Positions 1 to 8,168 of a DNA stretch of 60,917 bases are shown piece by piece. Location of the stretch: the NCBI GenBank assembly GCA_017550285.1, contig JAFZPP010000024.1, positions 1 through 60,917 of the forward strand, in the 5' to 3' direction. The notes below the pieces were generated by a model. It saw only the letters and a list, made by a program, of their open reading frames with translations, ran no database searches and was not told the origin of the DNA. This DNA is from Oscillospiraceae bacterium. Its GTDB lineage: Bacteria > Bacillota > Clostridia > Oscillospirales > Ruminococcaceae. Numbering within the stretch: the first letter of the stretch is position 1; the number at the start of each line of letters is the position of its first letter. Made by a program: the position numbers and the translations under genes.

Positions 1-895
1 ATGGCCTGGCGTCAGCGACCGCAATGCAAAGGATAACACCGTTGACTGGCTCAAGCCCTATGACGGCAAAACACCGCTGACCGCGCGTTATCAGTGGGTC
101 ACCTACCAGAAGAGTGACAGTGCACAGCAGGGTCAGCAGGGACAACAGGGTCAGCAAGGTCAGCAGGGACAGCAGCAGCAGAGCGGCGGCATGAATGCCA
201 ATGCAACAATGGTTTCCAACTTCTCCGCAGGTCAGGCAGGCGACTTCATCGCATCTGACGGCTGGACGAATGGTTCCGTGTTTGACTGCTGGTGGTACAA
301 GAGAAACACTTCGATCGGCAACGGCTATCTCGCTCTGACGATTGACCAGGACTGGGACGGTCACAGAAATGACTCTGACAAGAGAAATTACTCCGGCGGC
401 GAGTTCCGCACCAACAATTTCTATCACTACGGCTACTATGAAACCTCGATGAAGGCAATCAAGAACGACGGCGTTGTTTCCTCGTTCTTCACCTACACCG
501 GTCCTTCCGATGTCGTCAACGGTCAGGAAAATCCGTGGGACGAGATTGATATCGAAATTCTCGGCAAGGACACCACAAAGGTTCAGCTCAACTACTACCG
601 CAACGGCAAGGGCGGTCACGAAAAGATGATCGACCTCGGCTTTGATTCCTCTCAGGACTTCCACAGATACGGCTTTGACTGGCAGCCCGGCAAGATCACA
701 TGGTATGTAGACGGCAAGGAAGTCTACTCCATGTCCGGTGATGTTCCGGTCACCCCGAGCAAGATCATGATGAATGTCTGGCCGGGCGTCGGCTATCGCG
801 GTCCTGATGCAGACACTGTAGACTGGCTCAAGAACTTCAACGGCAAAACGCCGCTGACCGCTTACTATCAGTGGGTCACCTACAATAAGCAATGA
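1..895 (+). CDS. Tandem GH16 beta-glucanase (lichenase-like), 3' part
   Basis: The frame is open from base 2, so the gene begins upstream of the window. The first residues (WPGVSDRNAKDNTVDWLK..., ending TARYQWVTYQK) match the C-terminus of a GH16 domain. A Gln/Gly-rich linker (GQQGQQ repeats, about bases 126-190) follows, and then a second, complete GH16 domain whose end (WPGVGYRGPDADTVDWLK..., TAYYQWVTYNKQ) repeats the first. The second domain has the GH16 catalytic signature DEIDIEILG, with two Glu and a central Asp, so it should hydrolyse beta-1,3-1,4-glucan. The product is a secreted enzyme with at least two catalytic domains; the signal peptide and any dockerin would lie upstream. The Met at base 191 lies inside the linker and is not the real start. 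Confidence 0.9.
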   Translation, partial: WPGVSDRNAKDNTVDWLKPYDGKTPLTARYQWVTYQKSDSAQQGQQGQQGQQGQQGQQQQSGGMNANATMVSNFSAGQAGDFIASDGWTNGSVFDCWWYKRNTSIGNGYLALTIDQDWDGHRNDSDKRNYSGGEFRTNNFYHYGYYETSMKAIKNDGVVSSFFTYTGPSDVVNGQENPWDEIDIEILGKDTTKVQLNYYRNGKGGHEKMIDLGFDSSQDFHRYGFDWQPGKITWYVDGKEVYSMSGDVPVTPSKIMMNVWPGVGYRGPDADTVDWLKNFNGKTPLTAYYQWVTYNKQ

Positions 896-909
896 TTTCC
901 TCCCCCATG

Positions 910-948
910 ATCCCGCAGCCGTTTCGCATTTTCCGGCTGCGGGATTTC
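910..948 (+). terminator. Intrinsic terminator after GH16 gene
   Basis: A perfect 12-bp inverted repeat (ATCCCGCAGCCG, 910-921, with CGGCTGCGGGAT, 934-945) lies 15 bases after the GH16 stop and is followed by a short T run. Confidence 0.75.
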
Positions 949-1020
949 CCATCTCATTCCCTTTACGGGAATTCTGCACAAGAGGGACAGTCCCTTTGAA
1001 CCCCATGCTTATATACGGCA

Positions 1021-1068
1021 AAGCCGCGCAATTCAGCGTAACAGCATGAATTGCGCGGCTTTATTTTT
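1021..1068 (+). terminator. Second hairpin terminator between GH16 and metY genes
   Basis: A 15-bp perfect stem (AAGCCGCGCAATTCA 1021-1035 and its complement 1047-1061) is followed by TTATTTTTAT on the plus strand. It also lies just downstream of the minus-strand sulfhydrylase gene, so it may serve both convergent transcripts. Confidence 0.75.
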
Positions 1069-1099
1069 ATTGATATTCCCAATGTATCGCAGATACTTC

Positions 1100-2380
1100 T
1101 TATACCGCTGCGAAGCCTTTTTCGAGATCGGCAATAATGTCGTCGATGTGCTCTGTACCGATTGAAAGACGGATCGTCGCCTGCGTAATGCCTGCTTCGG
1201 CGAGCTCCTCCTCGGAAAGCTGCGAATGCGTCGTTGTTGCCGGATGAATCACCAGCGACTTGACATCCGCGACATTTGCGAGCAGCGAGAAAATCTCCAG
1301 ATGATCAATAAACGCATGGGCTTCCTTCTGTCCGCCCTTGATCTCAAAGGTAAAGATGCTGCCGCCGCCGTTCGGGAAATACTTTTCATAGAGCGCATGG
1401 TCAGGATGCTCCGGCAGTGACGGATGATTGACTTTTGCGACCTTCGGATGATTTTTCAGATATTCAACAACCTTCTTCGTATTCTCCGCGTGGCGCTCCA
1501 GACGCAGCGAAAGCGTCTCTGTGCCCTGCAAGAGCAGGAATGCTGCAAACGGCGAAATCGCTGCACCCTCATCACGCAGCAGAATCGCGCGGATATAGGT
1601 CACGAATGCTGCCGGACCGACCGCATCCGCAAAGGAAATGCCGTGATAGCTCGGATTCGGAGCTGCAATCGGTGCATATTTTCCGCTTGCCTTCCAGTCA
1701 AACTTACCGGAATCCACAATCACGCCGCCAAGCGTCGTACCGTGACCGCCGATGAACTTCGTTGCGGAATGCACAACAATATCTGCGCCGTGCTCAATCG
1801 GACGGATCAGGAACGGCGTACCGAAGGTATTGTCGATGACCAGCGGCAGACCGTGACGGTGTGCAATTTCTGCAACCGCATCAATATCCGGAATATCGGA
1901 ATTCGGATTGCCGAGCGTTTCGAGATAGATTGCCTTCGTATTCTCGCGGATTGCGCCCTCGATCTCTGCAAGATTATGCGCATCCACAAAGGTCGTCTCA
2001 ATGCCGTACTGCGGCAGCGTATGTGCGAGCAGATTGTAGCTTCCGCCGTAGATTGTCTTCTGTGCGACGATGTGCTCACCTGCCTGTGCAAGCGCCTGAA
2101 TCGTGTATGTGATGGCAGCCGCACCGGATGCCAGTGCCAGTGCCGCGACGCCGCCCTCGAGTGCTGCAATGCGCTCCTCAAAGACGCCCTGCGTCGAATT
2201 TGTCAGTCTGCCGTAGATATTGCCTGCATCCGCCAGACCGAAGCGTGCTGCTGCGTGTGCGGAATTCTTGAAAACATAGGAAGTAGTCGCATAAATCGGA
2301 ACCGCTCTTGCGTCCGATGCCGGATCGGGCTGCTCCTGCCCGACGTGAAGCTGTAAAGTCTCAAATTTATAATTGCTCAT
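1100..2380 (-). CDS. metY: O-acetylhomoserine sulfhydrylase (PLP-dependent)
   Basis: The protein has about 426 residues and belongs to the Cys/Met-metabolism PLP enzyme family. It opens with the characteristic [13 protein letters not shown], and the PLP-binding lysine lies in [11 protein letters not shown]. It should convert O-acetylhomoserine plus sulfide (or a thiol) to homocysteine plus acetate in the cytoplasm. I place the start at the ATG at 2380 (MSNYKFET), 9 bases from a GAGG motif; two earlier in-frame ATGs (2395, 2386) lie too close to or inside that motif. A consensus promoter and a short ORF ending in three Cys codons precede the gene, which suggests regulation by cysteine supply. 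The specificity (acetyl versus succinyl, homoserine versus serine) is inferred from overall similarity. Confidence 0.92.
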   Translation of the reverse strand: MSNYKFETLQLHVGQEQPDPASDARAVPIYATTSYVFKNSAHAAARFGLADAGNIYGRLTNSTQGVFEERIAALEGGVAALALASGAAAITYTIQALAQAGEHIVAQKTIYGGSYNLLAHTLPQYGIETTFVDAHNLAEIEGAIRENTKAIYLETLGNPNSDIPDIDAVAEIAHRHGLPLVIDNTFGTPFLIRPIEHGADIVVHSATKFIGGHGTTLGGVIVDSGKFDWKASGKYAPIAAPNPSYHGISFADAVGPAAFVTYIRAILLRDEGAAISPFAAFLLLQGTETLSLRLERHAENTKKVVEYLKNHPKVAKVNHPSLPEHPDHALYEKYFPNGGGSIFTFEIKGGQKEAHAFIDHLEIFSLLANVADVKSLVIHPATTTHSQLSEEELAEAGITQATIRLSIGTEHIDDIIADLEKGFAAV

Positions 2381-2408
2381 TTTCATATACCTCATTTCAT
2401 AATTTGAA

Positions 2409-2421
2409 GCGGCATTGCCGC
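2409..2421 (-). other. Small hairpin between leader ORF and metY
   Basis: GCGGC-AAT-GCCGC forms a short stem in the leader RNA. It sits immediately after a CAACAAC tract (complement of 2423-2429) that can pair with the Cys codons of the leader peptide. No T run follows, so it is not a standard intrinsic terminator. Confidence 0.4.
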
Positions 2422-2468
2422 GGTTGTTGTTTCAGAATATGCATCCTGCACGGGGGTTACGGTTTGCG

Positions 2469-2540
2469 TCAGCAACAACAGAGGTACATTCGTCCGAAGC
2501 GGTAATTTTTCCGGTTCAGATCGGGAAACAGAATATTCAT
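2469..2540 (-). CDS. Cys-Cys-Cys leader peptide (putative cysteine attenuator)
   Basis: This 23-codon ORF begins at the ATG at 2540, 7 bases after a perfect AAGGAG ribosome binding site (2548-2553). It reads MNILFPDLNRKNYRFGRMYL and then three consecutive Cys codons (TGT TGT TGC) followed directly by TGA. It lies between the consensus promoter at 2587-2615 and the O-acetylhomoserine sulfhydrylase gene. Consecutive codons for the regulating amino acid at the end of a leader ORF are the hallmark of translation-coupled attenuation, and polycysteine leader peptides that act as cysteine sensors are known in mycobacteria. The Cys codons can base-pair over 7 bp (GTTGTTG with CAACAAC) with sequence 43-57 bases downstream. 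The regulatory role is inferred; the ORF, its ribosome site and its Cys run are seen directly. Confidence 0.75.
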   Translation of the reverse strand: MNILFPDLNRKNYRFGRMYLCCC

Positions 2541-2559
2541 ATCCGCTCTCCTTGTATTT

Positions 2560-2574
2560 CTACTTGTTTAGTAG
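2560..2574 (-). promoter_or_regulatory. Candidate operator at metY transcription start
   Basis: An inverted repeat CTACT-AAACA-AGTAG lies about 6-20 bases downstream of the predicted transcription start. Its position suits a repressor. Similar sites are associated with Rrf2-type (CymR-like) cysteine regulators in Clostridia, but that link is from memory and not tested here. Confidence 0.4.
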
Positions 2575-2586
2575 GATTATGGTGCT

Positions 2587-2615
2587 ATTATAGCATACCG
2601 CCGCCGGATTGTCAA
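2587..2615 (-). promoter_or_regulatory. Consensus sigma-A promoter for leader peptide/metY
   Basis: A perfect TTGACA (2610-2615) and a perfect TATAAT (2587-2592) are separated by 17 bases on the minus strand. The predicted start is near 2580, giving a leader of about 200 bases before the metY start. Confidence 0.88.
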
Positions 2616-2696
2616 GCATATTTTCCGGATTTCCCGCAATTCGTATATTCTCACAAGCCTATAGGATAACTAGGAATTCTTTTTTGTCCGATTGCA

Positions 2697-2740
2697 CAAT
2701 GAAAAAGCACCTGAGAACCGCAGAAGGTTCTCAGGTGCTT
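2697..2740 (-). terminator. Intrinsic terminator of the cohesin-like protein gene
   Basis: A 15-bp perfect stem (2705-2719 with 2726-2740) is followed on the minus strand by TTTTT. Confidence 0.88.
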
Positions 2741-2762
2741 GATTTCTGTTGCAGAATGCGGA

Positions 2763-3683
2763 TTATTCATCCAGTGTACGGGCGGTCAGTCTTGCACGCT
2801 CGCCGAGATCGCTTCCGGCGCCTGCCTTGCCGATCTTAATTGCATTCTGGTCATAGTGCATACGGATAACGAATGCAACCAGACCCGGGTTATTATCGAC
2901 ACGCAGATTCATTCTGACGGTATCGCCCGGCTTTGCGCTGATCGTTTCCGGTGTCAGGGTCATTTCGGTGCCGAGTGCCGGAATCTCAGGCTGCTCGGAA
3001 TTGACGCAGATATAGCCCGGACGGAACTTGACATTGTCGAGCTTTGCAGCATTTTCGTCCGTATTTGCGCTGTAGTTGGAAAGGTCTGCGAAATAGACCT
3101 CGACCGGATACACACCGTCCGGCGTATCCTCCTTGACCGTGATCTCAAATTCCAGCAGGTTGCCGTCGAAGATGAAGTCCGCCTGCTCGGAAATATCGAG
3201 CCAGTATGCCTGATAGGTTTTGATGCTCGGGGTATAGCCCTTTTCATAGACAGCGGCATTTGTTTCACCGGTGTAGAGCTCGGTTGCCTCCTCGCCGTTT
3301 GCATCGGTCACGGTTGCACCGTTGATATCGGTCTTTGCGATATAGATTTTGCCGTCGTCCGCACGCTTCGTCGAAACGATCGTATCATCCTCTTCCAGCT
3401 GCGGCTGCTCAAACACGAGCATGTGGTTCTGTGCGCCGTTCGGGTCAATGACGACGCCCTCATCTACCGGTTTGCTTTCGCCGTTATTGCCCTGCGCCTG
3501 CTGATTGCCGTCATTGGAATTTGCATCAGAATCGCTGTTTTCATTGCCGTTTGCGCTCTCGGCAGCGCTGCTCTCAGAATTATTCCCGTCGCCGCCCTCG
3601 ATCTTCTCGCCGCAGGCGAATGCCGGAATCGTCATTGCAGCAGCAAGCAGTGCCGCAAGAATCCGTTTATTTCTGAACTTCAT
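2763..3683 (-). CDS. Secreted cohesin-like domain protein
   Basis: The protein has 306 residues. It has an N-terminal signal sequence ending near AFAC (a weak lipobox, so possibly a lipoprotein), then a low-complexity Ser/Asn/Asp/Glu linker of about 50 residues. Residues about 160-235 (FDGNLLEFEITVKEDTPDGV... to FRPGYICV) resemble the second half of a cohesin-fold domain. Residues about 245-290 (ISAKPGDTVRMNLRVDNNPG..., then MHYDQNAIKI) resemble the first half of one. The two halves are therefore in reverse order or belong to two incomplete copies. A cell-surface structural or binding role is likely, but the exact function is unknown. The ATG at 3683 is preceded by AAGGAG with 7-base spacing. 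The gene is monocistronic, with its own promoter and terminator. Confidence 0.75.
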   Translation of the reverse strand: MKFRNKRILAALLAAAMTIPAFACGEKIEGGDGNNSESSAAESANGNENSDSDANSNDGNQQAQGNNGESKPVDEGVVIDPNGAQNHMLVFEQPQLEEDDTIVSTKRADDGKIYIAKTDINGATVTDANGEEATELYTGETNAAVYEKGYTPSIKTYQAYWLDISEQADFIFDGNLLEFEITVKEDTPDGVYPVEVYFADLSNYSANTDENAAKLDNVKFRPGYICVNSEQPEIPALGTEMTLTPETISAKPGDTVRMNLRVDNNPGLVAFVIRMHYDQNAIKIGKAGAGSDLGERARLTARTLDE

Positions 3684-3742
3684 GTAGAACTCCTTTCAGA
3701 CTGTCTGTATCAGAACACATCTCTCTCCGAAATTTCCCGTGC

Positions 3743-3756
3743 AACGTGTACACGTT
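3743..3756 (-). promoter_or_regulatory. Perfect 14-base palindrome at transcription start
   Basis: AACGTGTACACGTT is a perfect palindrome lying 9-22 bases downstream of the -10 box of the cohesin-like gene. It is a plausible operator; no regulator is identified. Confidence 0.4.
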
Positions 3757-3764
3757 CGTTTATT

Positions 3765-3793
3765 ATTATACTCTTTCCCAGTCAAAAAGTCAA
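3765..3793 (-). promoter_or_regulatory. Promoter of the cohesin-like protein gene
   Basis: TTGACT (3788-3793), a 17-base spacer and TATAAT (3765-3770) on the minus strand. Confidence 0.82.
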
Positions 3794-3847
3794 GTGAAAT
3801 TCTTGTGACATTCCGGTATCAGTTTGATAACAGCCGTGTAGCATCTC

Positions 3848-4567
3848 TCAGAGCTGCGAGAATACTGCGCCGATTTTTTCATGCAGCACAAGGTCTGCAT
3901 GTGCATCGAACGGCGTCGCGTCGCGGTTGACGAGTGCCAGCACATCGCCCTTGAAATAGTGGATCAGACCGGCTGCCGGATAGACCGCGAGCGAGGTGCC
4001 GCCGATGATCATCATATCCGCTTCACGGATGCAGCGGACCGCTTCATCCATGACATCATTATCGAGTGATTCCTCATAGAGCACGACATCCGGCTTGATG
4101 CGCCCGCCGCAGTGTTCGCAGCAGGGAATCCCCTTGCTGCCCGTAATCACGGTCACATCATATTTTCTGCCGCACTGCATGCAGGTATTGCGCAGGACGC
4201 TGCCATGGAGCTCGAGCACCTTTTTGCTGCCTGCCGCCTGATGCAGCCCGTCGATATTCTGCGTAATGACAGCATTGAGCTTGCCCTGCTGCTCCCATTC
4301 CGCGAGCTTCTTATGCGCGGCATTCGGCTTTGCATCGAGGCAGAGCATCTTGTCGCGGTAGAAGCGGTAGAATTCCTCTGTCTGCCGCATGAAAAACGTG
4401 TGGCTGAGGATTGTCTCCGGCGGATAGTCATACTTCTGATTGTAGAGACCGTCCACACTCCGGAAATCCGGAATGCCGCTCTCCGTCGAGACTCCCGCAC
4501 CGCCGAAAAATACGATTGTTTTTGCCTGTTCCACTGCTGCTTTCAGCTGTTCGATTGTTGCCGTCAT
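3848..4567 (-). CDS. NAD-dependent protein deacylase, Sir2 family
   Basis: This cytoplasmic sirtuin has about 239 residues. The NAD-binding motifs FFGGAGVSTESGIPDFR and TQNIDGLH are present. The catalytic His is in LELHGS, and the zinc knuckle cysteines are CMQC and CEHC about 20 residues apart. It removes acyl groups from protein lysines using NAD+. I chose the ATG at 4567 (MTATIEQ) because AAGGGG lies about 9 bases upstream; a longer frame would run into the end of addA. It lies 28 bases downstream of addA on the same strand and is probably cotranscribed with addBA. Confidence 0.92.
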   Translation of the reverse strand: MTATIEQLKAAVEQAKTIVFFGGAGVSTESGIPDFRSVDGLYNQKYDYPPETILSHTFFMRQTEEFYRFYRDKMLCLDAKPNAAHKKLAEWEQQGKLNAVITQNIDGLHQAAGSKKVLELHGSVLRNTCMQCGRKYDVTVITGSKGIPCCEHCGGRIKPDVVLYEESLDNDVMDEAVRCIREADMMIIGGTSLAVYPAAGLIHYFKGDVLALVNRDATPFDAHADLVLHEKIGAVFSQL

Positions 4568-4595
4568 AGATAACGCCCCTTTCATCGGTTTCCGG

Positions 4596-7500
4596 TTACA
4601 GCTGAACCGGAATGGATTTGCGCAGCGCGACCGCATAGAGCCAGCAGCCGCAGACCGGCTTCTTCATCAGCAGGCTCAGCGCCTCTGCATACAACCGGAT
4701 CTGCTCGGTATAGGCTTCGAGCAGCGCCGCTTCATTTTTTCCGGTATCGGTCTTGTAATCGACAAGCACAATGCCGGTTTCTTCCTCAATGACCAGATCC
4801 ATGATGCCCGTGACCATGCCGTCGGTTCCGGCATAATCCTGCCCGATCTGACGGAGCGGTCCTTCGAGCTTCAGATCACAGATACGCACCATGAATTTCT
4901 CCTCGCGCCGGATGCAGACCGCACCGCGAATCCTCTGATACAGCTCAGAGGTAAAGAAATCCGCGATTCGGCTTTCCGCGACCGCCGCAGCCTGTCTTGC
5001 AGAGAGTCTGCCCGCTGCATGCAGACGGTCGATCTCCGCTTGCAGATTTTCCGCAGCAGCAGAAAAATCCGCATACTGCATGAAGGTGTGCACTGCCGTA
5101 CCGCGCTCCGAACCGGTCATCTTGCTGCCCTTGCTCCGGAACTGCGGATTTTGCAGCGGTGCATCGAAATCCTCTTTTTTGGCAAGCTCCGAAACACCGT
5201 ATTTCGCTGTCAGTACCGCAAGCCGGCTGTCATATTCCCATGCACACTGCTGCGCCATATGTGCTGTCAGTTCGGCGTCGGGCAGTGCGGGTTCCGCGGT
5301 CAGCAGCGCCTGTGCCGCCGCCTCTGCCGCCTCCGGAGAAACCGTCTGCACGGCGACCGGCAGCGGCGGCAGCCCGTCCGCACCGCATTCGATTCCGAGA
5401 TCGCGGCGCATCTGCTCGCAGGATGTATTCCGGATCAGCGACATGAACAGCCAGTCTGCAAAGCAGCCGGCTCTCCCGACCCTTGCCGGAGAAATCCCGC
5501 CCGCAGATGCCTGCAAATATGCCTCCGGTGCAATGACATCGGCGCAGCGGCTGTCGGTATAGGGCAGCGGCAGAATCAGATATTCCCTTGCGCGCGTCAG
5601 GGCGACATAGAGCAGACGCATCTCCTCGCTGACGGTTTCCTTCCGGTTCTTCTGATAAATCAGCGTCCACGGAAGCGATCTGCCCTTGCTGATTGTCTCC
5701 GGATCGCGCAGCTGGAAGCCGATGCCGGTCTTGCCGTGATACTGCACTATATCCGATGCATCCTTCGACGAAAAGCTGTGGTCGGTATCCGCAAGAATCA
5801 CAAACGGCGCCTCGAGACCCTTTGACGCATGGACACTTTTCAGCTGCACGACATTCTCCGTGCCTGCCGGAATACTGCCTGCGGTCAGGTCCTCGCCGCG
5901 GTCGAGAATCGCATCCAGATACCGCAGGAATGCAGAAAGTCCGCCGCCGCGGTTCTCCTCAAAGTTTCGGGCATAGGTTGTCAGCGCGCGGAGATTCGCT
6001 TTCTTCTGCGCGCCGCCGGCAGACATCTGCATCATGCCGAGAAAATCCGTCTGCCGGTAGATGCGACGGATCAGCTGCTCGGGCGTATCCATTGCCGCAA
6101 AATTCCGCATCGCATCGAGAAATTCTGTCAGCACGCGGCATTTCTCCGTCAGTACGGGCGCCGTCTCCGCCATATTCTCATCTGCGCGGATTTTCAGCAT
6201 CGCCGGAAACAGCTTCGTCCGCGGTGCATAAATCCGCACCTGCAAAAGCTCATCAACCGTGAACCCGAAGAGCGGCGAGAGCATCGCAGAAGCGACCGGC
6301 ACCTCCGGCAGCGGATTGTCAATCGCACGAAGCAGATCAATCAGCAGCAGAATCTCCGGCGATTGCAGATAATTCTCGCGCTCCGCACCCGCAGCCGGAA
6401 TACCGGCTGCTTCCAGCGCCGCAGCATAGACCGGCATTTTCGTTTTATAGCGCATCAGAATCAGGAAATCACGCGGCTCACAGGGACGCGGTTCCCCGTC
6501 CGCGCCTCTGACCGGCGTGCCGTGCGTCAGATGCCGCCGGATTCGCTCTGCAATGACAGCTGGCTCGGTATGCGTCTCCTCACCCGTCTGCGGCAGGAGC
6601 ATGATTTCTGCGGTGCGGCGGTGTGCAAAATAGGATGCGCCCTGCACAAGCGCCTGCGTGTCATCATAGTCGATCTCACCGACCTGTTCGGACATCAGCT
6701 GCGCGAACACATGGTTGATGACCGTGACGACCTCCTCCGCGCTGCGGAAATTCTTATTCAGTCGGATGCAGGTATTGCCGGTCAACGCCGGAGAAACATA
6801 CTCCGCGCCTTCACGCATCGCACGGTAAAAGTTTTCGGGATTGGCATTGCGGAAGCGGTAAATGCACTGTTTGCTGTCGCCGACGACAAACAGATTCGAG
6901 CCGCTGTGCTCCGCGCTTCCGCCGCGCGAGAGCATCCGGAAGATCAGATCCTGCGTATTGTCCGCATCCTGAAATTCGTCGATCATGATGCAGACATACT
7001 GCTCCGAAAGCTGCTCTGCAAGCGGTGTCCGGCGGATCGTGCCGTCCGGCAGACGCTCCGCCAGCAGCCTGAGCGCCAGCTTCATCGCATCATTGAACGT
7101 GACGCCATTTCGTTCGCGCTTGCGCTCTGTATAGCGTGCATCCAGCGCCTGCACCAGACCGGACAGCAGCCGCAGCAGTTCTGCATGGCGGCTGATATCC
7201 TGCTCTGCAAAGAGCAGCGGCACCGCCCATGTCTTTGCGAGCTTCTCAAACAGCGATTTTGCATAATTGCGCAGTGCTTTGACAGCTGCCTTTTCGCTTT
7301 CAAATTCGCCTTTTTTGCGCGGCAGCGTATTCAGCGTCCCGAACGGACTGCGCTGCAATGCCCTGCCGGATTCCGCACAGTCTCCCGCTTTCAGGATATC
7401 TGCGATCTCGCGGAGATTCTGCATCTCTGCGCGGAGCGTCTCAACGGATTTCTCTGAATTCATCTGCTCCGCCAGATCAATCGCAGGCGGATAGCATCCG

Positions 7501-8168
7501 ATGATTTCCGAGAGTGTCCCGCCGATCATCGCAAGCGCTTCCTGCTTTATACCGTCCTGTGCAGCATATTTCTCCGCGCATTCCGAGAGCAGCGTCTCGC
7601 CGAAGGGTTCATTTTCCGTCAGCTGATGCAGTGAGATCAGCAGGCGTTCCAGCGGCTTGTCATCCTGTCCGCAGAATGCATCATAGAGCAGCCGCTGCTG
7701 ATTTGCGGTATCCGCATCCGCTGCGGCATCTGCACTGAGCTGCTCCATGACATCCGCCGCAGCCTGCATCCGCAGCTCATCCGCCTCGCTCTGCTCCATA
7801 ATCCGGAAATTCGCCGAGAGATCGAGCTGTGCAAAATGCTCGCGCAGCAGACGCAGACAAAAGCTGTGAATCGTCGAAATGCTCGCGCTTTGCAGCATGA
7901 TCTGCTGCTGACGGAGCCATGTATTATCGGGATCGGCAAGGATTTTCTGTGAAAGCGCACGGTTCAGACGCGCGCGCACCTCGCCTGCCGCATCATTCGT
8001 AAAGGTCACGACGACCATTTTCTCCGCAGGATACGCAGGGTCCTCCAGCAGACGGATCAGCCGCTCGACCAGCACGGAGGTCTTGCCGCTTCCGGCTGCC
8101 GCACTGACAACAACCGATGCGCCGCGCGCGAGAATCGCCGCTTCCTGCTCGGGTGTCCATTTGCTCAT
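4596..8168 (-). CDS. addA: ATP-dependent helicase/nuclease subunit A
   Basis: The protein has 1190 residues, the usual AddA length. It has a UvrD-type SF1 helicase core with Walker A AAAGSGKTS near the N-terminus, helicase motifs such as DEFQDAD and GDSKQCIYRFR, and a C-terminal RecB-type nuclease motif LVDYKTD. With AddB it resects double-strand DNA ends for RecA-dependent repair, the Firmicute counterpart of RecBCD. Its ATG overlaps the addB stop by 4 bases (ATGA), indicating translational coupling. Confidence 0.97.
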   Translation of the reverse strand: MSKWTPEQEAAILARGASVVVSAAAGSGKTSVLVERLIRLLEDPAYPAEKMVVVTFTNDAAGEVRARLNRALSQKILADPDNTWLRQQQIMLQSASISTIHSFCLRLLREHFAQLDLSANFRIMEQSEADELRMQAAADVMEQLSADAAADADTANQQRLLYDAFCGQDDKPLERLLISLHQLTENEPFGETLLSECAEKYAAQDGIKQEALAMIGGTLSEIIGCYPPAIDLAEQMNSEKSVETLRAEMQNLREIADILKAGDCAESGRALQRSPFGTLNTLPRKKGEFESEKAAVKALRNYAKSLFEKLAKTWAVPLLFAEQDISRHAELLRLLSGLVQALDARYTERKRERNGVTFNDAMKLALRLLAERLPDGTIRRTPLAEQLSEQYVCIMIDEFQDADNTQDLIFRMLSRGGSAEHSGSNLFVVGDSKQCIYRFRNANPENFYRAMREGAEYVSPALTGNTCIRLNKNFRSAEEVVTVINHVFAQLMSEQVGEIDYDDTQALVQGASYFAHRRTAEIMLLPQTGEETHTEPAVIAERIRRHLTHGTPVRGADGEPRPCEPRDFLILMRYKTKMPVYAAALEAAGIPAAGAERENYLQSPEILLLIDLLRAIDNPLPEVPVASAMLSPLFGFTVDELLQVRIYAPRTKLFPAMLKIRADENMAETAPVLTEKCRVLTEFLDAMRNFAAMDTPEQLIRRIYRQTDFLGMMQMSAGGAQKKANLRALTTYARNFEENRGGGLSAFLRYLDAILDRGEDLTAGSIPAGTENVVQLKSVHASKGLEAPFVILADTDHSFSSKDASDIVQYHGKTGIGFQLRDPETISKGRSLPWTLIYQKNRKETVSEEMRLLYVALTRAREYLILPLPYTDSRCADVIAPEAYLQASAGGISPARVGRAGCFADWLFMSLIRNTSCEQMRRDLGIECGADGLPPLPVAVQTVSPEAAEAAAQALLTAEPALPDAELTAHMAQQCAWEYDSRLAVLTAKYGVSELAKKEDFDAPLQNPQFRSKGSKMTGSERGTAVHTFMQYADFSAAAENLQAEIDRLHAAGRLSARQAAAVAESRIADFFTSELYQRIRGAVCIRREEKFMVRICDLKLEGPLRQIGQDYAGTDGMVTGIMDLVIEEETGIVLVDYKTDTGKNEAALLEAYTEQIRLYAEALSLLMKKPVCGCWLYAVALRKSIPVQL

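Noticed and set aside
1424-2356. Plus-strand frame opposite the sulfhydrylase gene
   Set aside because: It is Arg/Cys-rich shadow coding on the antisense strand of metY.
2381-2586. T-box or SAM riboswitch in the metY leader
   Set aside because: The leader lacks a T-box GGTGG antiterminator sequence and any terminator with a T run. It is short and contains a translated ORF.
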